Positions 34,724-43,390 of a DNA stretch of 64,000 nt are shown in pieces; within the stretch, counting starts at the first letter, position 1; each line of letters starts with the position of its first letter. The notes under the pieces are model-generated. The model was not told the origin of the DNA, did no database searches, and saw only the letters and a list, made by a program, of their open reading frames with translations. The position numbers were made by a program, and so were the translations under genes. The DNA comes from Pedobacter endophyticus. Lineage in GTDB: Bacteria; Bacteroidota; Bacteroidia; Sphingobacteriales; Sphingobacteriaceae. The stretch covers positions 5,362,071-5,426,070 of the forward strand of contig NZ_CP064939.1 of the NCBI RefSeq assembly GCF_015679185.1, given 5' to 3'.

Positions 34724-35245
34724 TTATGCTTTAAAAAATAGGGCCTTAAGTTCACTGGCTTCGTCAGGATGCATCTTTCCACCTAGCACCAAACGCAGTT
34801 GCCTGCGGCGCAAAGCACCCTGAAAAAATTCAATCTCTTCGGGCGTTTCGGGTACCAGTTCTGGAACGGGGATGGTTCGGGCACTTTGATCAAGGGCAAC
34901 AAAGGTGTAATAGGCTTCGTTGCTTTTTTGGCGGGCTCCACTCGGAATGTTTTCGGCCCAAACATCGAGCCTCACCTCAACCGAGGTATTAAAAGCACGG
35001 GTTACCTTCGCTTCAATCGTAATTACATCGCCAAGTTTTATCGGATGTTTAAAAGAAACGTTATCTACCGAAGCAGTTACAACGATGCGGTTACAGTGTT
35101 TTTGGGCCGAAATTGCGGCTGCAATATCCATCCAATGAAGCAAACGCCCACCCATTAAGTTGTTCAGCGTATTGGTATCGTTTGGTAACACCAGCTCATT
35201 CATAATGGTAAAACTCTCTCTGGCAAATTTCTTTTTCAAGCTCAT
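34724..35245 (-). CDS. acyl-CoA thioesterase, hotdog fold
   Basis: From ATG 35245 the protein is 173 residues. The hotdog domain shows the YciA/BFIT-type features NTLNNLMGGRLLHWMDIAAAIS, followed by VVTASVDNVSFKHPIKLGDVI and VEVRLDVWAENI. These enzymes hydrolyse fatty-acyl-CoA in the cytoplasm. The C-terminal 40 residues (ETPEEIEFFQGALRRRQ) form a helix common in this subgroup. TACTTTTG on the minus strand at 35255-35262 fits the -7 consensus and would give a nearly leaderless mRNA for the 35245 start, which is why I prefer it to 35257. Confidence 0.85.
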   Translation of the reverse strand: MSLKKKFARESFTIMNELVLPNDTNTLNNLMGGRLLHWMDIAAAISAQKHCNRIVVTASVDNVSFKHPIKLGDVITIEAKVTRAFNTSVEVRLDVWAENIPSGARQKSNEAYYTFVALDQSARTIPVPELVPETPEEIEFFQGALRRRQLRLVLGGKMHPDEASELKALFFKA

Positions 35246-35404
35246 ATTATAGCGCAAAAGTACATAAATTGTAAGTCAAAATGCCATCGGAAATATAATT
35301 TGGCCCCAATGTTGTCGGTTAGCTAAGCCGCTCATCTACTTTAGGCTATGTTCAACTCAAACAATTGATACCTTCTCCTGTTATCTAATCTTAAAATCGA
35401 ATTA

Positions 35405-36892
35405 ATGCAAAACCTAACTATTATCCAATATTTTCATTGGTACTATAACGAAGATCAAAATTTATGGACAAAAGTTGCAAACGAGGCAGCTCATTTAAAA
35501 GAGATTGGTGTAACGGGCGTATGGCTCCCGCCTGCATATAAGGCCAGCACGGGTGGATATTCGGTGGGTTACGATGTTTATGACTTATTCGACCTTGGCG
35601 AGTTTGATCAAAAAGGAAGTGTAAATACCCGTTACGGATCGAAAGCAGATTACCTGAAGGCCATTAAGGCGCTGCAAGATCAAGGCATCAACGCTATTGC
35701 CGATATCGTTTTTAATCACAAGGCTGGTGGCGATGAACTGGAGAAAATTCAGGTGAGAACGGTAAACCCAAACGATAGAAATGAATTTACCAGCGATGTT
35801 TTTGAAATTGAAGCCTGGACAAAATTCACCTTTCCAAACCGTGCAGGCAAGTATTCGGAGTTTATCTGGGATAAGCAATGCTTTAGCGGTGTAGATTGGG
35901 CCGAAGACCGTAAAGAAACTGCCATTTATGTAATTCAAAACTTCGGTGACGAGGGCTTCGAAAAGGTTCCATCGACGGAACTGGGAAACTACGACTATTT
36001 AATGTTTAATGATATTGATTACAGAAACAGATCGGTTGTTGAGGAATTGAAATATTGGGGCGAGTGGCTTGTTGATACCACCAATATTGACGGTTTTAGG
36101 TTAGATGCCGTAAAACACATCAATCCTGATTTCATAAAAGAGTGGATTGACCATCTGGAAGAAAAGTACCAGCGCAAATTTTTTGTTGTTGCTGAAGACT
36201 GGAACGTGGAGAATACGGAATCGCAAGAAGAATACATCAGGTTGATGGAGGGGAAGGTTCAAATTTTCGATTCCTTGCTGCACCATAATTTCTTTCTGGC
36301 GAGTAAAGACGGAAATGGTTTTGATATGCGTACCATTTTTGATAACACGTTACTGGCAATTTCGCCTGAGTTAGCCGTAACTTTTGTCGATAATCACGAT
36401 TCGCAGCCACTTCAGGCACTCGAAAGTTATGTAGAATTCTGGTTTAGGCCAATTGCTTATGCCATTATCCTGCTTCGCGAGCAAGGAATTCCTTGTTTGT
36501 TTTTCCCCGACTTATATGGTGGAATTTATGACGATAAAGATAATCAGGGAGAAGATTGTCACGTCCAACTGGCAATTTTGCCCGAGGTAGAGGTGATGAG
36601 TAAGATGAGGGCGAGCTTAGCTTACGGCGAACAACGCGATTATTTCGATCATAATAACTGCGTAGGATGGACAAGGGCCGGGAATGATGAATACGAGAAC
36701 AGCGGCCTTGCGGTATTGCTAAGCACCGGCGAGGAAGGCTTTAAACAAATGGAAATGGGCCAGCGTTTCGCCGGAAAAACTTTTGTTGATGCTTTAGGCC
36801 ATAGAGAACAAGAGGTAATCATTGATGAAAACGGATGGGCGGAGTTTCAGTGCGACGCAGGAAGTGTATCGGTTTGGGTGTTGAAAAGCTAA
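35405..36892 (+). CDS. intracellular alpha-amylase, GH13
   Basis: The 495-residue enzyme is a cytoplasmic GH13 (subfamily 5-like) alpha-amylase with no signal peptide. The conserved regions are visible: ADIVFNHKAGGDELE (region I), GFRLDAVKHI with nucleophile Asp234, VVAEDW with acid/base Glu264, and TFVDNHDSQP with Asp332. The C-terminal beta-domain is present. It hydrolyses internal alpha-1,4 bonds of maltodextrins or glycogen. It stands alone, and a 133-bp repeat array follows. Confidence 0.93.
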   Translation: MQNLTIIQYFHWYYNEDQNLWTKVANEAAHLKEIGVTGVWLPPAYKASTGGYSVGYDVYDLFDLGEFDQKGSVNTRYGSKADYLKAIKALQDQGINAIADIVFNHKAGGDELEKIQVRTVNPNDRNEFTSDVFEIEAWTKFTFPNRAGKYSEFIWDKQCFSGVDWAEDRKETAIYVIQNFGDEGFEKVPSTELGNYDYLMFNDIDYRNRSVVEELKYWGEWLVDTTNIDGFRLDAVKHINPDFIKEWIDHLEEKYQRKFFVVAEDWNVENTESQEEYIRLMEGKVQIFDSLLHHNFFLASKDGNGFDMRTIFDNTLLAISPELAVTFVDNHDSQPLQALESYVEFWFRPIAYAIILLREQGIPCLFFPDLYGGIYDDKDNQGEDCHVQLAILPEVEVMSKMRASLAYGEQRDYFDHNNCVGWTRAGNDEYENSGLAVLLSTGEEGFKQMEMGQRFAGKTFVDALGHREQEVIIDENGWAEFQCDAGSVSVWVLKS

Positions 36893-36915
36893 TTTCGATT
36901 AACAACTTTTTTAGG

Positions 36916-37366
36916 TCTGGATTACAAATCCAGTACTAGTTAGGTCGAAATTAGAAATCTCGATCAGCGGCGGCACCTTTCAATAGTCATCGGATGAATA
37001 ATAGGCAACGTACTATATTCATCCGATGACTATATATTAGTTTTTTGCTCTGGATTTTAAATCCAGCATTAGGTGGGCCGAGATTAGAAATCTCGACCAG
37101 CGGCGGCAGCTTTCAATAGTCATCGGTTGAATAATAGGCAACGTATTATATTCATCCGATGACTATATATTAGTTTTTAGCTCTGGATTTTAAATCCAGT
37201 ATTTGGTGGGACGAGATTAGAAATCTCGACCAGCGGCGGCAGCTTTCAATAGTCATCGGATGAATAATAGGCAACATATTATATTCATCCGATGACTATA
37301 TATTAGTTTTTAGCTCTGGATTTAAATCCAGTACTAGTTAGGTCGAGATTAGAAATCTCGATCAGA
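36916..37366. repeat. 133-bp tandem repeat array, three units plus a partial
   Basis: TCTGGATT recurs at 36916, 37049, 37182 and 37315, exact 133-bp spacing. Each unit has three hairpins: CTGGATTTTAAATCCAG, GAGATTAGAAATCTC, and the long one AGTCATCGGATGAATA - ATAGGCAACGTACTA - TATTCATCCGATGACT (first at 36985-37031). The last 50 bases of the array contain only the first two. It lies between the converging amylase and TIM-barrel genes. Copies differ by few bases, so amplification was recent. The long hairpin also occurs alone at 46084-46130. Confidence 0.92.
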
Positions 37367-37375
37367 AATGGTCGC

Positions 37376-38305
37376 CTACAAGAAATTGTCCTCTTGTCGG
37401 TAAGCGGCAATGACTGCCAATTCACCCTCTTTGCCACCTTTCGAATTTCCGTGCTCCATGCCCATTACGCCTTTGTAGCCCTTTTGGTACAGGTGCTTAA
37501 ATAAGTTTTTGTAGTTTATTTCGCCGGTGGTAGGTTCCTTTCTGCCGGGGTTATCACCAATTTGAATGTAAGCAATCTCATCCCAGCATCGATCCATCGT
37601 TTTAATTAAATCTCCTTCAGTTCGTTGCATATGGTAAATATCGTACAGAATTTTGCAGGAAGGACTGTTTACAGCCTTACAAACGGCATACGTCTCGTTC
37701 GTTTGCTGAAGAAATAATTCTGGTGTATCGCTCAGCGTTTCTAATACCATAATCAAGCCATGTGGCTCAAAAATTTCTGCGCCTGCACGCATCGCATCAA
37801 TTACGTTTGCAAACTGGTTGCCATAGGGGAGCTTGCGTTCGTAAAAACCGGGCACAACCGTTAGCCATTTGGCATGGCAACGTTTAGCCGCTTCGACCGA
37901 TTTTTTACAGGTTTCAACAAATTTGTCCTTAAATTCTTTTTTGCCTGTTGTCAACGAAGTTTTCCAGTTGTCGCCACCGTCTACAACAAAAACACCCATT
38001 CTCATTCCGAGCTTCGAAAGCAAGTTGCCGATTTTTTCCTGTTCCTCAATAGATCGATTCAGGTAGCCATTATCTTCTATCGATCTAAAGCCTTTATCGT
38101 ACATAAACTGAATCTGATCGAGAAAATTCTTGCCGGCATGACTTTCAAACATGCCCTGATGAGGAGCGTAGTCTAAATTAAAAACTTTGTCGGCCAACGC
38201 TTTATCGTCTTTACTTCCGGCAGCAAAGGCGCTGCCAATACCTGTGCCCGTAGTAATGGCGCCTGCGGTTAACAAGCTGTTTCTTATAAATTCACTTCTT
38301 TTCAT
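37376..38305 (-). CDS. TIM-barrel sugar isomerase/epimerase (hydroxypyruvate isomerase-like)
   Basis: The 309-residue protein has an exported-type N-terminus (RSEFIRNSLLTAGAITTGTG) and an AP endonuclease 2-type TIM barrel. Family blocks include YDKGFRSIEDNGYLNRS, GMRMGVFVVDGG, HGLIMVLETLSD with a metal-ligand Glu, CKILYDIYHMQRTEGDLI with Asp and His ligands, and YIQIGDNPGRKEPTTGEINY. Its closest feel is hydroxypyruvate isomerase or keto-sugar epimerase. It is the last gene of the operon with ApbE, Gfo/Idh/MocA and SUMF1, 97 bp after ApbE. Confidence 0.85.
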   Translation of the reverse strand: MKRSEFIRNSLLTAGAITTGTGIGSAFAAGSKDDKALADKVFNLDYAPHQGMFESHAGKNFLDQIQFMYDKGFRSIEDNGYLNRSIEEQEKIGNLLSKLGMRMGVFVVDGGDNWKTSLTTGKKEFKDKFVETCKKSVEAAKRCHAKWLTVVPGFYERKLPYGNQFANVIDAMRAGAEIFEPHGLIMVLETLSDTPELFLQQTNETYAVCKAVNSPSCKILYDIYHMQRTEGDLIKTMDRCWDEIAYIQIGDNPGRKEPTTGEINYKNLFKHLYQKGYKGVMGMEHGNSKGGKEGELAVIAAYRQEDNFL

Positions 38306-38402
38306 TTGCTGGTGTTTATTGCTTAAAAACTAATTTAGTTAATCTTTATTCATGTTTTCGTATCTGTTTAAGATGAAGTTAGCTGCCTGTTGCCACTTTG
38401 CG

Positions 38403-39395
38403 TTAATCCTTCAACATTTTCTTAAACCCTGTAGATAGGGTGTCGGCAATCGACCCATCTTTGCCGTGATACACAAAATAGGCTTCCAGATCCTTTCTTT
38501 CTTCTACAAACTTAAGCGCCTCGGTTAAGTGCATGCTCATGAGTGCATTATCATATCCATCGGCCGTAATAGCATCTTTCGCATAAACCGTTACGCTAAT
38601 CATTTCATTGGCCAAAGGGTAGCCCGTTTGTGCATTTATCAAATGCGAAATCTTTTTCTTGCCGCTTTGATGAAATTTGCGATAGTTACCCGAAGTAGTA
38701 ATAGCACCACTGTTTAAAGCTGCAATATGCCTAATGGTTGGTTCATCGTTTCTATCGGGTCCCTCAATGCCAATTTTCATTGGTGAGCCATCCGGTTTTG
38801 GCCCTGCGATCCTAATTTCTCCGCCCAACTCTACCACAAAGCGCTTAACGCCTTTTGATATCAGGTAATTGGCCAGTAAATCGACACTATAACCTTGTGC
38901 AATTCCATTCAAATCGATGTGGATGCAGGGTTTCATCTTGCTTAAAATTCCATTCTTTAAGGAGATATTTTTCATCCCCACACAGTTTAAAATCGACTTA
39001 ATTTCGGCGGCACTCGGTTCTTTCGAAGTCGATTTTGGGCCGAAGCCCCAGGCTTGTACCAACGGTGCAACTGTAATGTCGAAAATTCCTTTCGTATCGC
39101 GGTTAATTTCAAAACTCCGCTTCAACACGTCATTTAAATAGCGATCTGTTTTAATATCCTTTTGGGCAGCATTGAATTGGTTAATTAAGGTGCCCGGCTT
39201 GTATAACGACATGGATTGGTCTATTTCGGCCAATAGGCTATCAATTCCTTTCTTCGTGGCAACACTATCGCTGGCATAATACATGATATTGTAATCCGTT
39301 CCTTGTGCCAAACCGCTGATTTTATATTGCCTGATTTCGTCAGCATTAACAAAGGTTAAAAACAGGGGTAAGCAAAGGAACAGAAAACGATACAT
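38403..39395 (-). CDS. apbE: FAD:protein FMN transferase
   Basis: The 330-residue protein has a signal peptide (to about VNA) and the ApbE fold: AQGTDYNIMYY, the TKGIFDITVAPLVQAWGFGP segment, CIHIDLNGIAQGYSVD, FVVELGGEIR, TSGNYRKFH, HLINAQTGYPL and DAITADGYDNALM. ApbE attaches FMN covalently to threonine or serine of target flavoproteins in the periplasm using FAD. It begins 6 bp after the Gfo/Idh/MocA stop, so it is firmly in that operon. I see no flavoprotein target nearby. Confidence 0.92.
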   Translation of the reverse strand: MYRFLFLCLPLFLTFVNADEIRQYKISGLAQGTDYNIMYYASDSVATKKGIDSLLAEIDQSMSLYKPGTLINQFNAAQKDIKTDRYLNDVLKRSFEINRDTKGIFDITVAPLVQAWGFGPKSTSKEPSAAEIKSILNCVGMKNISLKNGILSKMKPCIHIDLNGIAQGYSVDLLANYLISKGVKRFVVELGGEIRIAGPKPDGSPMKIGIEGPDRNDEPTIRHIAALNSGAITTSGNYRKFHQSGKKKISHLINAQTGYPLANEMISVTVYAKDAITADGYDNALMSMHLTEALKFVEERKDLEAYFVYHGKDGSIADTLSTGFKKMLKD

Positions 39396-39401
39396 ATTGG
39401 C

Positions 39402-40721
39402 TTATAAAACTTTAGTTTTTCCCGGCATTGGCACAGGATACAATCCGTTGGCATCGGGCATTAACGGAGGATTTGCATCCCATGCAAAACGTTCGGGCAG
39501 CAGACTGTTATTTGCCGCCAATGCTTCATCCCATTTAATGGTTTGCCCAGAATAGGTTGCATAACGACCCATTATACCCGAAAAAGTTGTTGTTGCCCCA
39601 TAATCGGCATTGGTAAATTTATATTCACCTTTCGATATGGCCTCAAAAAGTTCATCGTGCTCAGTTTGGTAAGGGTTGGCATTGCCTTTGGTGTTGTGGT
39701 TATAAATTTCTTTTCCATTGGCATCCCAAAGAATGGCCTGGTTTCCACCCGATAAGTAAACCTTACCCTTTGTGCCCTGAAAGCTTTCGTCGACCCGGTT
39801 ACTCGTTCCTTCGAAATGCCTGCACTGGCTATACACTACAACTCCGTTTGGGTAAGTAAACTCGTTGGCATGGTTATCATAAATCTCTCCGTAATCTTTC
39901 CCGGTGCGCCAGGCTCTGCTACCCGTTCCTTGTACCGATGCAGGGTGCTGACCGGTAATCCAATTGGCAATATCAATATTGTGAACATGCTGCTCTACAA
40001 TGTGGTCGCCGCATAACCAGTTGAAATAGTACCAGTTGCGCATTTGATATTCCATTTCCGTTTGGTTGGCCGTACGCGGACGAACCCAAACGCCGCCACT
40101 ATTCCAATACACCTGCCCAGAAACAATATCGCCAATGGCACCATCCTGAATGCGTTTCATTGCTTCACGATAATTGCTTTGGTAACGGCGTTGCAAGCCC
40201 ACAACCACATTTAGTTTTTTCTTTTTGGCTTCTTCTGCCGCGGCCAGTACCTTTCTAATTCCCGGCGCATCAACCGCAACGGGCTTTTCCATAAAAACGT
40301 GCTTGCCTTGCTTAACAGCCTCTTCAAAGTGAATGGGCCTGAAGCCCGGCGGCGTTACTAATAAAACTACATCAGCCAGCGGAATTGCCTTTAAATAGGC
40401 GTCGAAGCCAACAAACTGACGCTCTTTTGGCACATCCATTTTAGCTGCAAACTTCGAGCTCAGCGATTGATAGCTGCTATCCAGTCGATCTTGAAAAGCA
40501 TCGGCCATGGCCACCAGTTTTAAGTTAAACTTAGTGCTTAATGCTTGAAACGCGGCCCCCGTGCCTCTGTCGCCACAGCCAATCAAGGCAATTTTAATCG
40601 TGTCGCTGCCCGATGCATAGGCGCCAGCAAGTGGAATACTACTTAATAGTGCACCTCCCGCCAGTAGCGCCGAGGTTTTAAGGAAATCTCTTCTTTCTTG
40701 TGTGTTTGGTTCTTTTTTCAT
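39402..40721 (-). CDS. Gfo/Idh/MocA family oxidoreductase, Tat-exported
   Basis: From ATG 40721 the product is 439 residues; the longer frame to 40838 would overlap the SUMF1 gene. The N-terminus is a Tat signal (ERRDFLKTSALLAGGALL). The Rossmann motif is IKIALIGCGDRGTG, the catalytic-lysine motif VFMEKPVAVD, and GDHIVEQHVHNIDIANW gives histidines for sugar binding. A periplasmic NAD(P)-type dehydrogenase is suggested, but NAD loading must happen before export. It starts 25 bp after the SUMF1 gene and is followed by ApbE after 6 bp. The substrate is unknown, presumably a sugar derivative. Confidence 0.88.
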   Translation of the reverse strand: MKKEPNTQERRDFLKTSALLAGGALLSSIPLAGAYASGSDTIKIALIGCGDRGTGAAFQALSTKFNLKLVAMADAFQDRLDSSYQSLSSKFAAKMDVPKERQFVGFDAYLKAIPLADVVLLVTPPGFRPIHFEEAVKQGKHVFMEKPVAVDAPGIRKVLAAAEEAKKKKLNVVVGLQRRYQSNYREAMKRIQDGAIGDIVSGQVYWNSGGVWVRPRTANQTEMEYQMRNWYYFNWLCGDHIVEQHVHNIDIANWITGQHPASVQGTGSRAWRTGKDYGEIYDNHANEFTYPNGVVVYSQCRHFEGTSNRVDESFQGTKGKVYLSGGNQAILWDANGKEIYNHNTKGNANPYQTEHDELFEAISKGEYKFTNADYGATTTFSGIMGRYATYSGQTIKWDEALAANNSLLPERFAWDANPPLMPDANGLYPVPMPGKTKVL

Positions 40722-40746
40722 TTCGAGGTTTATACAGGTTGTTGTA

Positions 40747-41712
40747 TTAAAAATCTTTGATGGGTTGTTTATTATAATAAGCGTCAATTTCTGTTTTCGA
40801 TGGCGTTTTAGCGGGGCGCACAAGTCGCATGCCCACAAAAGGTGCCTCCGGAAACCACCAGTTGCTTTTTGGAATTTGTGGATCGAGCTGTTTCCAGGCC
40901 GGATCAGAAGCCAGCCTTACCGTAGAAGTCAAATTGTTCGGTGTTTCATCATAAGAGCCTCCCCGAACAACATTCGGATACAATTTATCGGGAATTGCTA
41001 CGGGGTTTTCCAAAGTTTTATCTTTACCCTGGCTGTAAAAATCGGCAATGTATTGGTCGTAGGTCCATTCGCTCACGTTTCCGTGCATATCAAATAAACC
41101 CCATGCGTTCGGTTTCTTTTGCCCAACCTGATGCGTTTTGTTTGCGCTGTTTTCCTTGTACCAGGCATAATCTTTCAAGTTTGCAACATCATTTCCGAAT
41201 GAATAAGCGGTGTTGGTCCCTGCCTTGCAGGCATATTCCCATTCGGCTTCGGTTGGGAGGCGATAAAAAACGCCTGTACGAACGTAGAGCCATTTGCAAA
41301 ATTGAATGGCATTGTACTGTGTCATTGCAACGGCCGGCTGGTGTTCTTTCCCCATGCCAAAAGTCATATCCAAATAAGGTTTGGTAGGTCGGGTAACTGC
41401 ATCTACTTCAGCCGAAATGGGAGAGGTGCTCGCCTGTTTTTCGTAATCGCGGTACAGAAAAGGCTCAAAGATATCCCAGGTCACTTCATATTTTCCGATC
41501 CAGAAGGCATCAAGCTTTACATCGTGAACGGGTTGCTCGTCGGGCTTGCCGTTTTTGGTGCCCATCTTAAAACTGCCCGCGGGAATGGCTTGCATATCGA
41601 AAGCCAGGTTGGTTCCATTAATAGTTTGAGTGTATGATTTTAAGCTTTGGGCGTGAATCATTTGCCCATGTAAAACGGTAATTAATGCAAGAGCAAAAAT
41701 TTTCTTTAACAT
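40747..41712 (-). CDS. secreted SUMF1/FGE-domain protein
   Basis: The 321-residue protein has a signal peptide ending IHAQ and a SUMF1 domain: FDMQAIPAGSFKMGTKNGKPDEQP, WIGKYEVTWDIFEPF, YRLPTEAEWEYACKAG, WGLFDMHGNVSEWTYD and VVRGGSYDETP. The C-terminal region has no cysteine, so it cannot be a formylglycine-generating oxidase. Such domains also occur in gliding and carbohydrate-related proteins as binding modules. It heads the operon with a Gfo/Idh/MocA oxidoreductase, ApbE and a TIM-barrel isomerase. Its biological role is not clear. Confidence 0.87.
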   Translation of the reverse strand: MLKKIFALALITVLHGQMIHAQSLKSYTQTINGTNLAFDMQAIPAGSFKMGTKNGKPDEQPVHDVKLDAFWIGKYEVTWDIFEPFLYRDYEKQASTSPISAEVDAVTRPTKPYLDMTFGMGKEHQPAVAMTQYNAIQFCKWLYVRTGVFYRLPTEAEWEYACKAGTNTAYSFGNDVANLKDYAWYKENSANKTHQVGQKKPNAWGLFDMHGNVSEWTYDQYIADFYSQGKDKTLENPVAIPDKLYPNVVRGGSYDETPNNLTSTVRLASDPAWKQLDPQIPKSNWWFPEAPFVGMRLVRPAKTPSKTEIDAYYNKQPIKDF

Positions 41713-41855
41713 AATAGTTGGTTAGCATGCTTGCAGAAAGCATTTGTGGTTTACTCAGTAATCTGATTACTAAAGTAAGTAACCGCCGCTAAATCAAAGA
41801 AGAATTATGTAACAATAAAGTTGTGTTTGTTGCTTTTGTTAGCAACTAAAAGGAT

Positions 41856-43133
41856 TTATCTCCTATCGGTTGGTCTGTTGCTCAAATTGGTATAACCGAT
41901 TAGCGTTTCCCATCGTGCACCCGGACGGCGGTAGTAAACAAAAATCTGATAGCTGTTTTCGGTTTGGAAAAACGAACCTTCGAACGGTAGGCTTTCCAGT
42001 GTTTTTGTCTCATTATCAAACCAGGCGTACTCATAATCGTATAAGCCCTGCTTCAGCATTACGTTTGCATAAAACTGTTTCAGGCCGGCATCGTAAAGCA
42101 TTTTGTTCTCTTTACTTAGCGTAAAGTTGTTAAAACGGCCAACAATGTAAGCTTCGCCATTCGCATTCGGCGCCGGGGCATTTAAGGTAAAAAGAACGCC
42201 CATGTATTCTGCTTCCGTCTGATCATCCCTGCCGTCGGTATTGCGAATGTAGAAGTTGCCATTTTCATCGTACTGATTGGCGAAAGCCTCGGCATTCCGT
42301 GGCGCATCTTGAAAAAGTGCAACATTAACCGACTCGTTATCCCGATAAATATTCTTCACATTATCGCCCTTAAACCGGAGGCTCCTGGTATCGAACTTTC
42401 TAAATTCGTTGTTGCCCCAGAAATCATTTGTTTTTAGGTCGTTGTAAACCAGTTGGTTGGGTCGAACAAAGGCCGGTTTGGTGTTAATCTGAGCAGTTTT
42501 CTGATTAAAGTTTTGAAGAACCACCGCCTTTAAATCCTGATACAGGTTTGCGATGGCTATTGAATGGTTAATGGTAAAGTTTATCTTCTGCTTCGCATTG
42601 CGATCGGCAACTTGAAGAGAATTAGTAATCTCGGCAGCAATGGCTACCTGATTATCAACAACATAAAACTGTTGAGAAATCACTGGTTGACTTTTATCGC
42701 CATCTAGATAAACCTTTAAAATATAGTTGCCACCAATTTTGGGCTGTACCTGGCTATTTGGCAAGCTCAACTCATAATGTGTGTACTTTCTGGCGGTGTT
42801 GGTCGAATAGCGATAATCGATTATTCTGTCGCTATCAAATCCCTGCAGATAGTCGGCTGTCGATATTCGAGAAGTTTGCCAATCGGCCGTGCAATGTTCA
42901 ATCGTGTACCAATAGTTTTTTGTGCCACCCAATAAATCATCAAAAGAAAAGAAGATTTTTTCGGTCGCGTTAAGCTGAATAACGGGTAAACTTTGTTCTT
43001 TGCTGCTGTTGTAGCATAAAACGGTTTTGATATTTGGCAGGTAAATTTTATTCTCGTTTACAAAAGTTTTGTCGCTTTGAGCAAATATTTGGGTAGACGA
43101 GAAAAATAAAAGGATTGCGATTATTTTTTGCAT
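41856..43133 (-). CDS. type IX secretion system plug protein (DUF5103)
   Basis: The 425-residue secreted protein (signal peptide ending IFAQ) matches DUF5103: YNSSKEQSLPVIQLNATEKIFFSFDDL, YWYTIEHCTADWQTS, LQGFDSDRIIDYRYS and the C-terminal YRRPGARWETLIGYTN. In structural work on the type IX system a protein of this family seals the SprA translocon pore on the periplasmic side. Presence of this gene fits a T9SS-bearing Bacteroidota. No other T9SS gene is within the window. Confident family call, role by homology. Confidence 0.85.
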   Translation of the reverse strand: MQKIIAILLFFSSTQIFAQSDKTFVNENKIYLPNIKTVLCYNSSKEQSLPVIQLNATEKIFFSFDDLLGGTKNYWYTIEHCTADWQTSRISTADYLQGFDSDRIIDYRYSTNTARKYTHYELSLPNSQVQPKIGGNYILKVYLDGDKSQPVISQQFYVVDNQVAIAAEITNSLQVADRNAKQKINFTINHSIAIANLYQDLKAVVLQNFNQKTAQINTKPAFVRPNQLVYNDLKTNDFWGNNEFRKFDTRSLRFKGDNVKNIYRDNESVNVALFQDAPRNAEAFANQYDENGNFYIRNTDGRDDQTEAEYMGVLFTLNAPAPNANGEAYIVGRFNNFTLSKENKMLYDAGLKQFYANVMLKQGLYDYEYAWFDNETKTLESLPFEGSFFQTENSYQIFVYYRRPGARWETLIGYTNLSNRPTDRR

Positions 43134-43189
43134 GGCTAAAAATACAGCGAATTAACCACAGATAAAAGACGCTCTTTGTTAAAGTTTAA

Positions 43190-43345
43190 GCCTCTCCCTA
43201 TCAAAGGTTGTGGGTTTTGTTCTTTTCTGCAGGTCCCTCTCCAAAAGGAGGGAAACATAGGAAATGGTTTAAATCCGCTTGCATACAGAATGGGTTTAAA
43301 GCATTGGCCTTAGCGCCCTCTCTTTTGGAGAGGGCGGCTATAGGT
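43190..43345. repeat. second copy of the CCTCTCCCTAT repeat, with CCCTCTC/GAGAGGG stems
   Basis: GCCTCTCCCTATCAAAGG at 43190 and GCAGGTCCCTCTCC a little later match the element at 2668. About 110 bp on, GCCCTCTCTTTTGGAGAGGGC is a further hairpin. It lies just upstream of the DUF5103 gene and downstream of the ABC-F gene. It may end transcription of the ABC-F gene. No gene seen. Confidence 0.55.
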
Positions 43346-43390
43346 TTTGCCTTAAAACCAACTTTAATTGGATGGGGTTTTCAAAATACC

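Noticed and set aside
41302..41637. Plus-strand ORFs opposite the SUMF1 and oxidoreductase genes
   Set aside because: They are antisense shadows of well-supported genes, with no independent coding signal.
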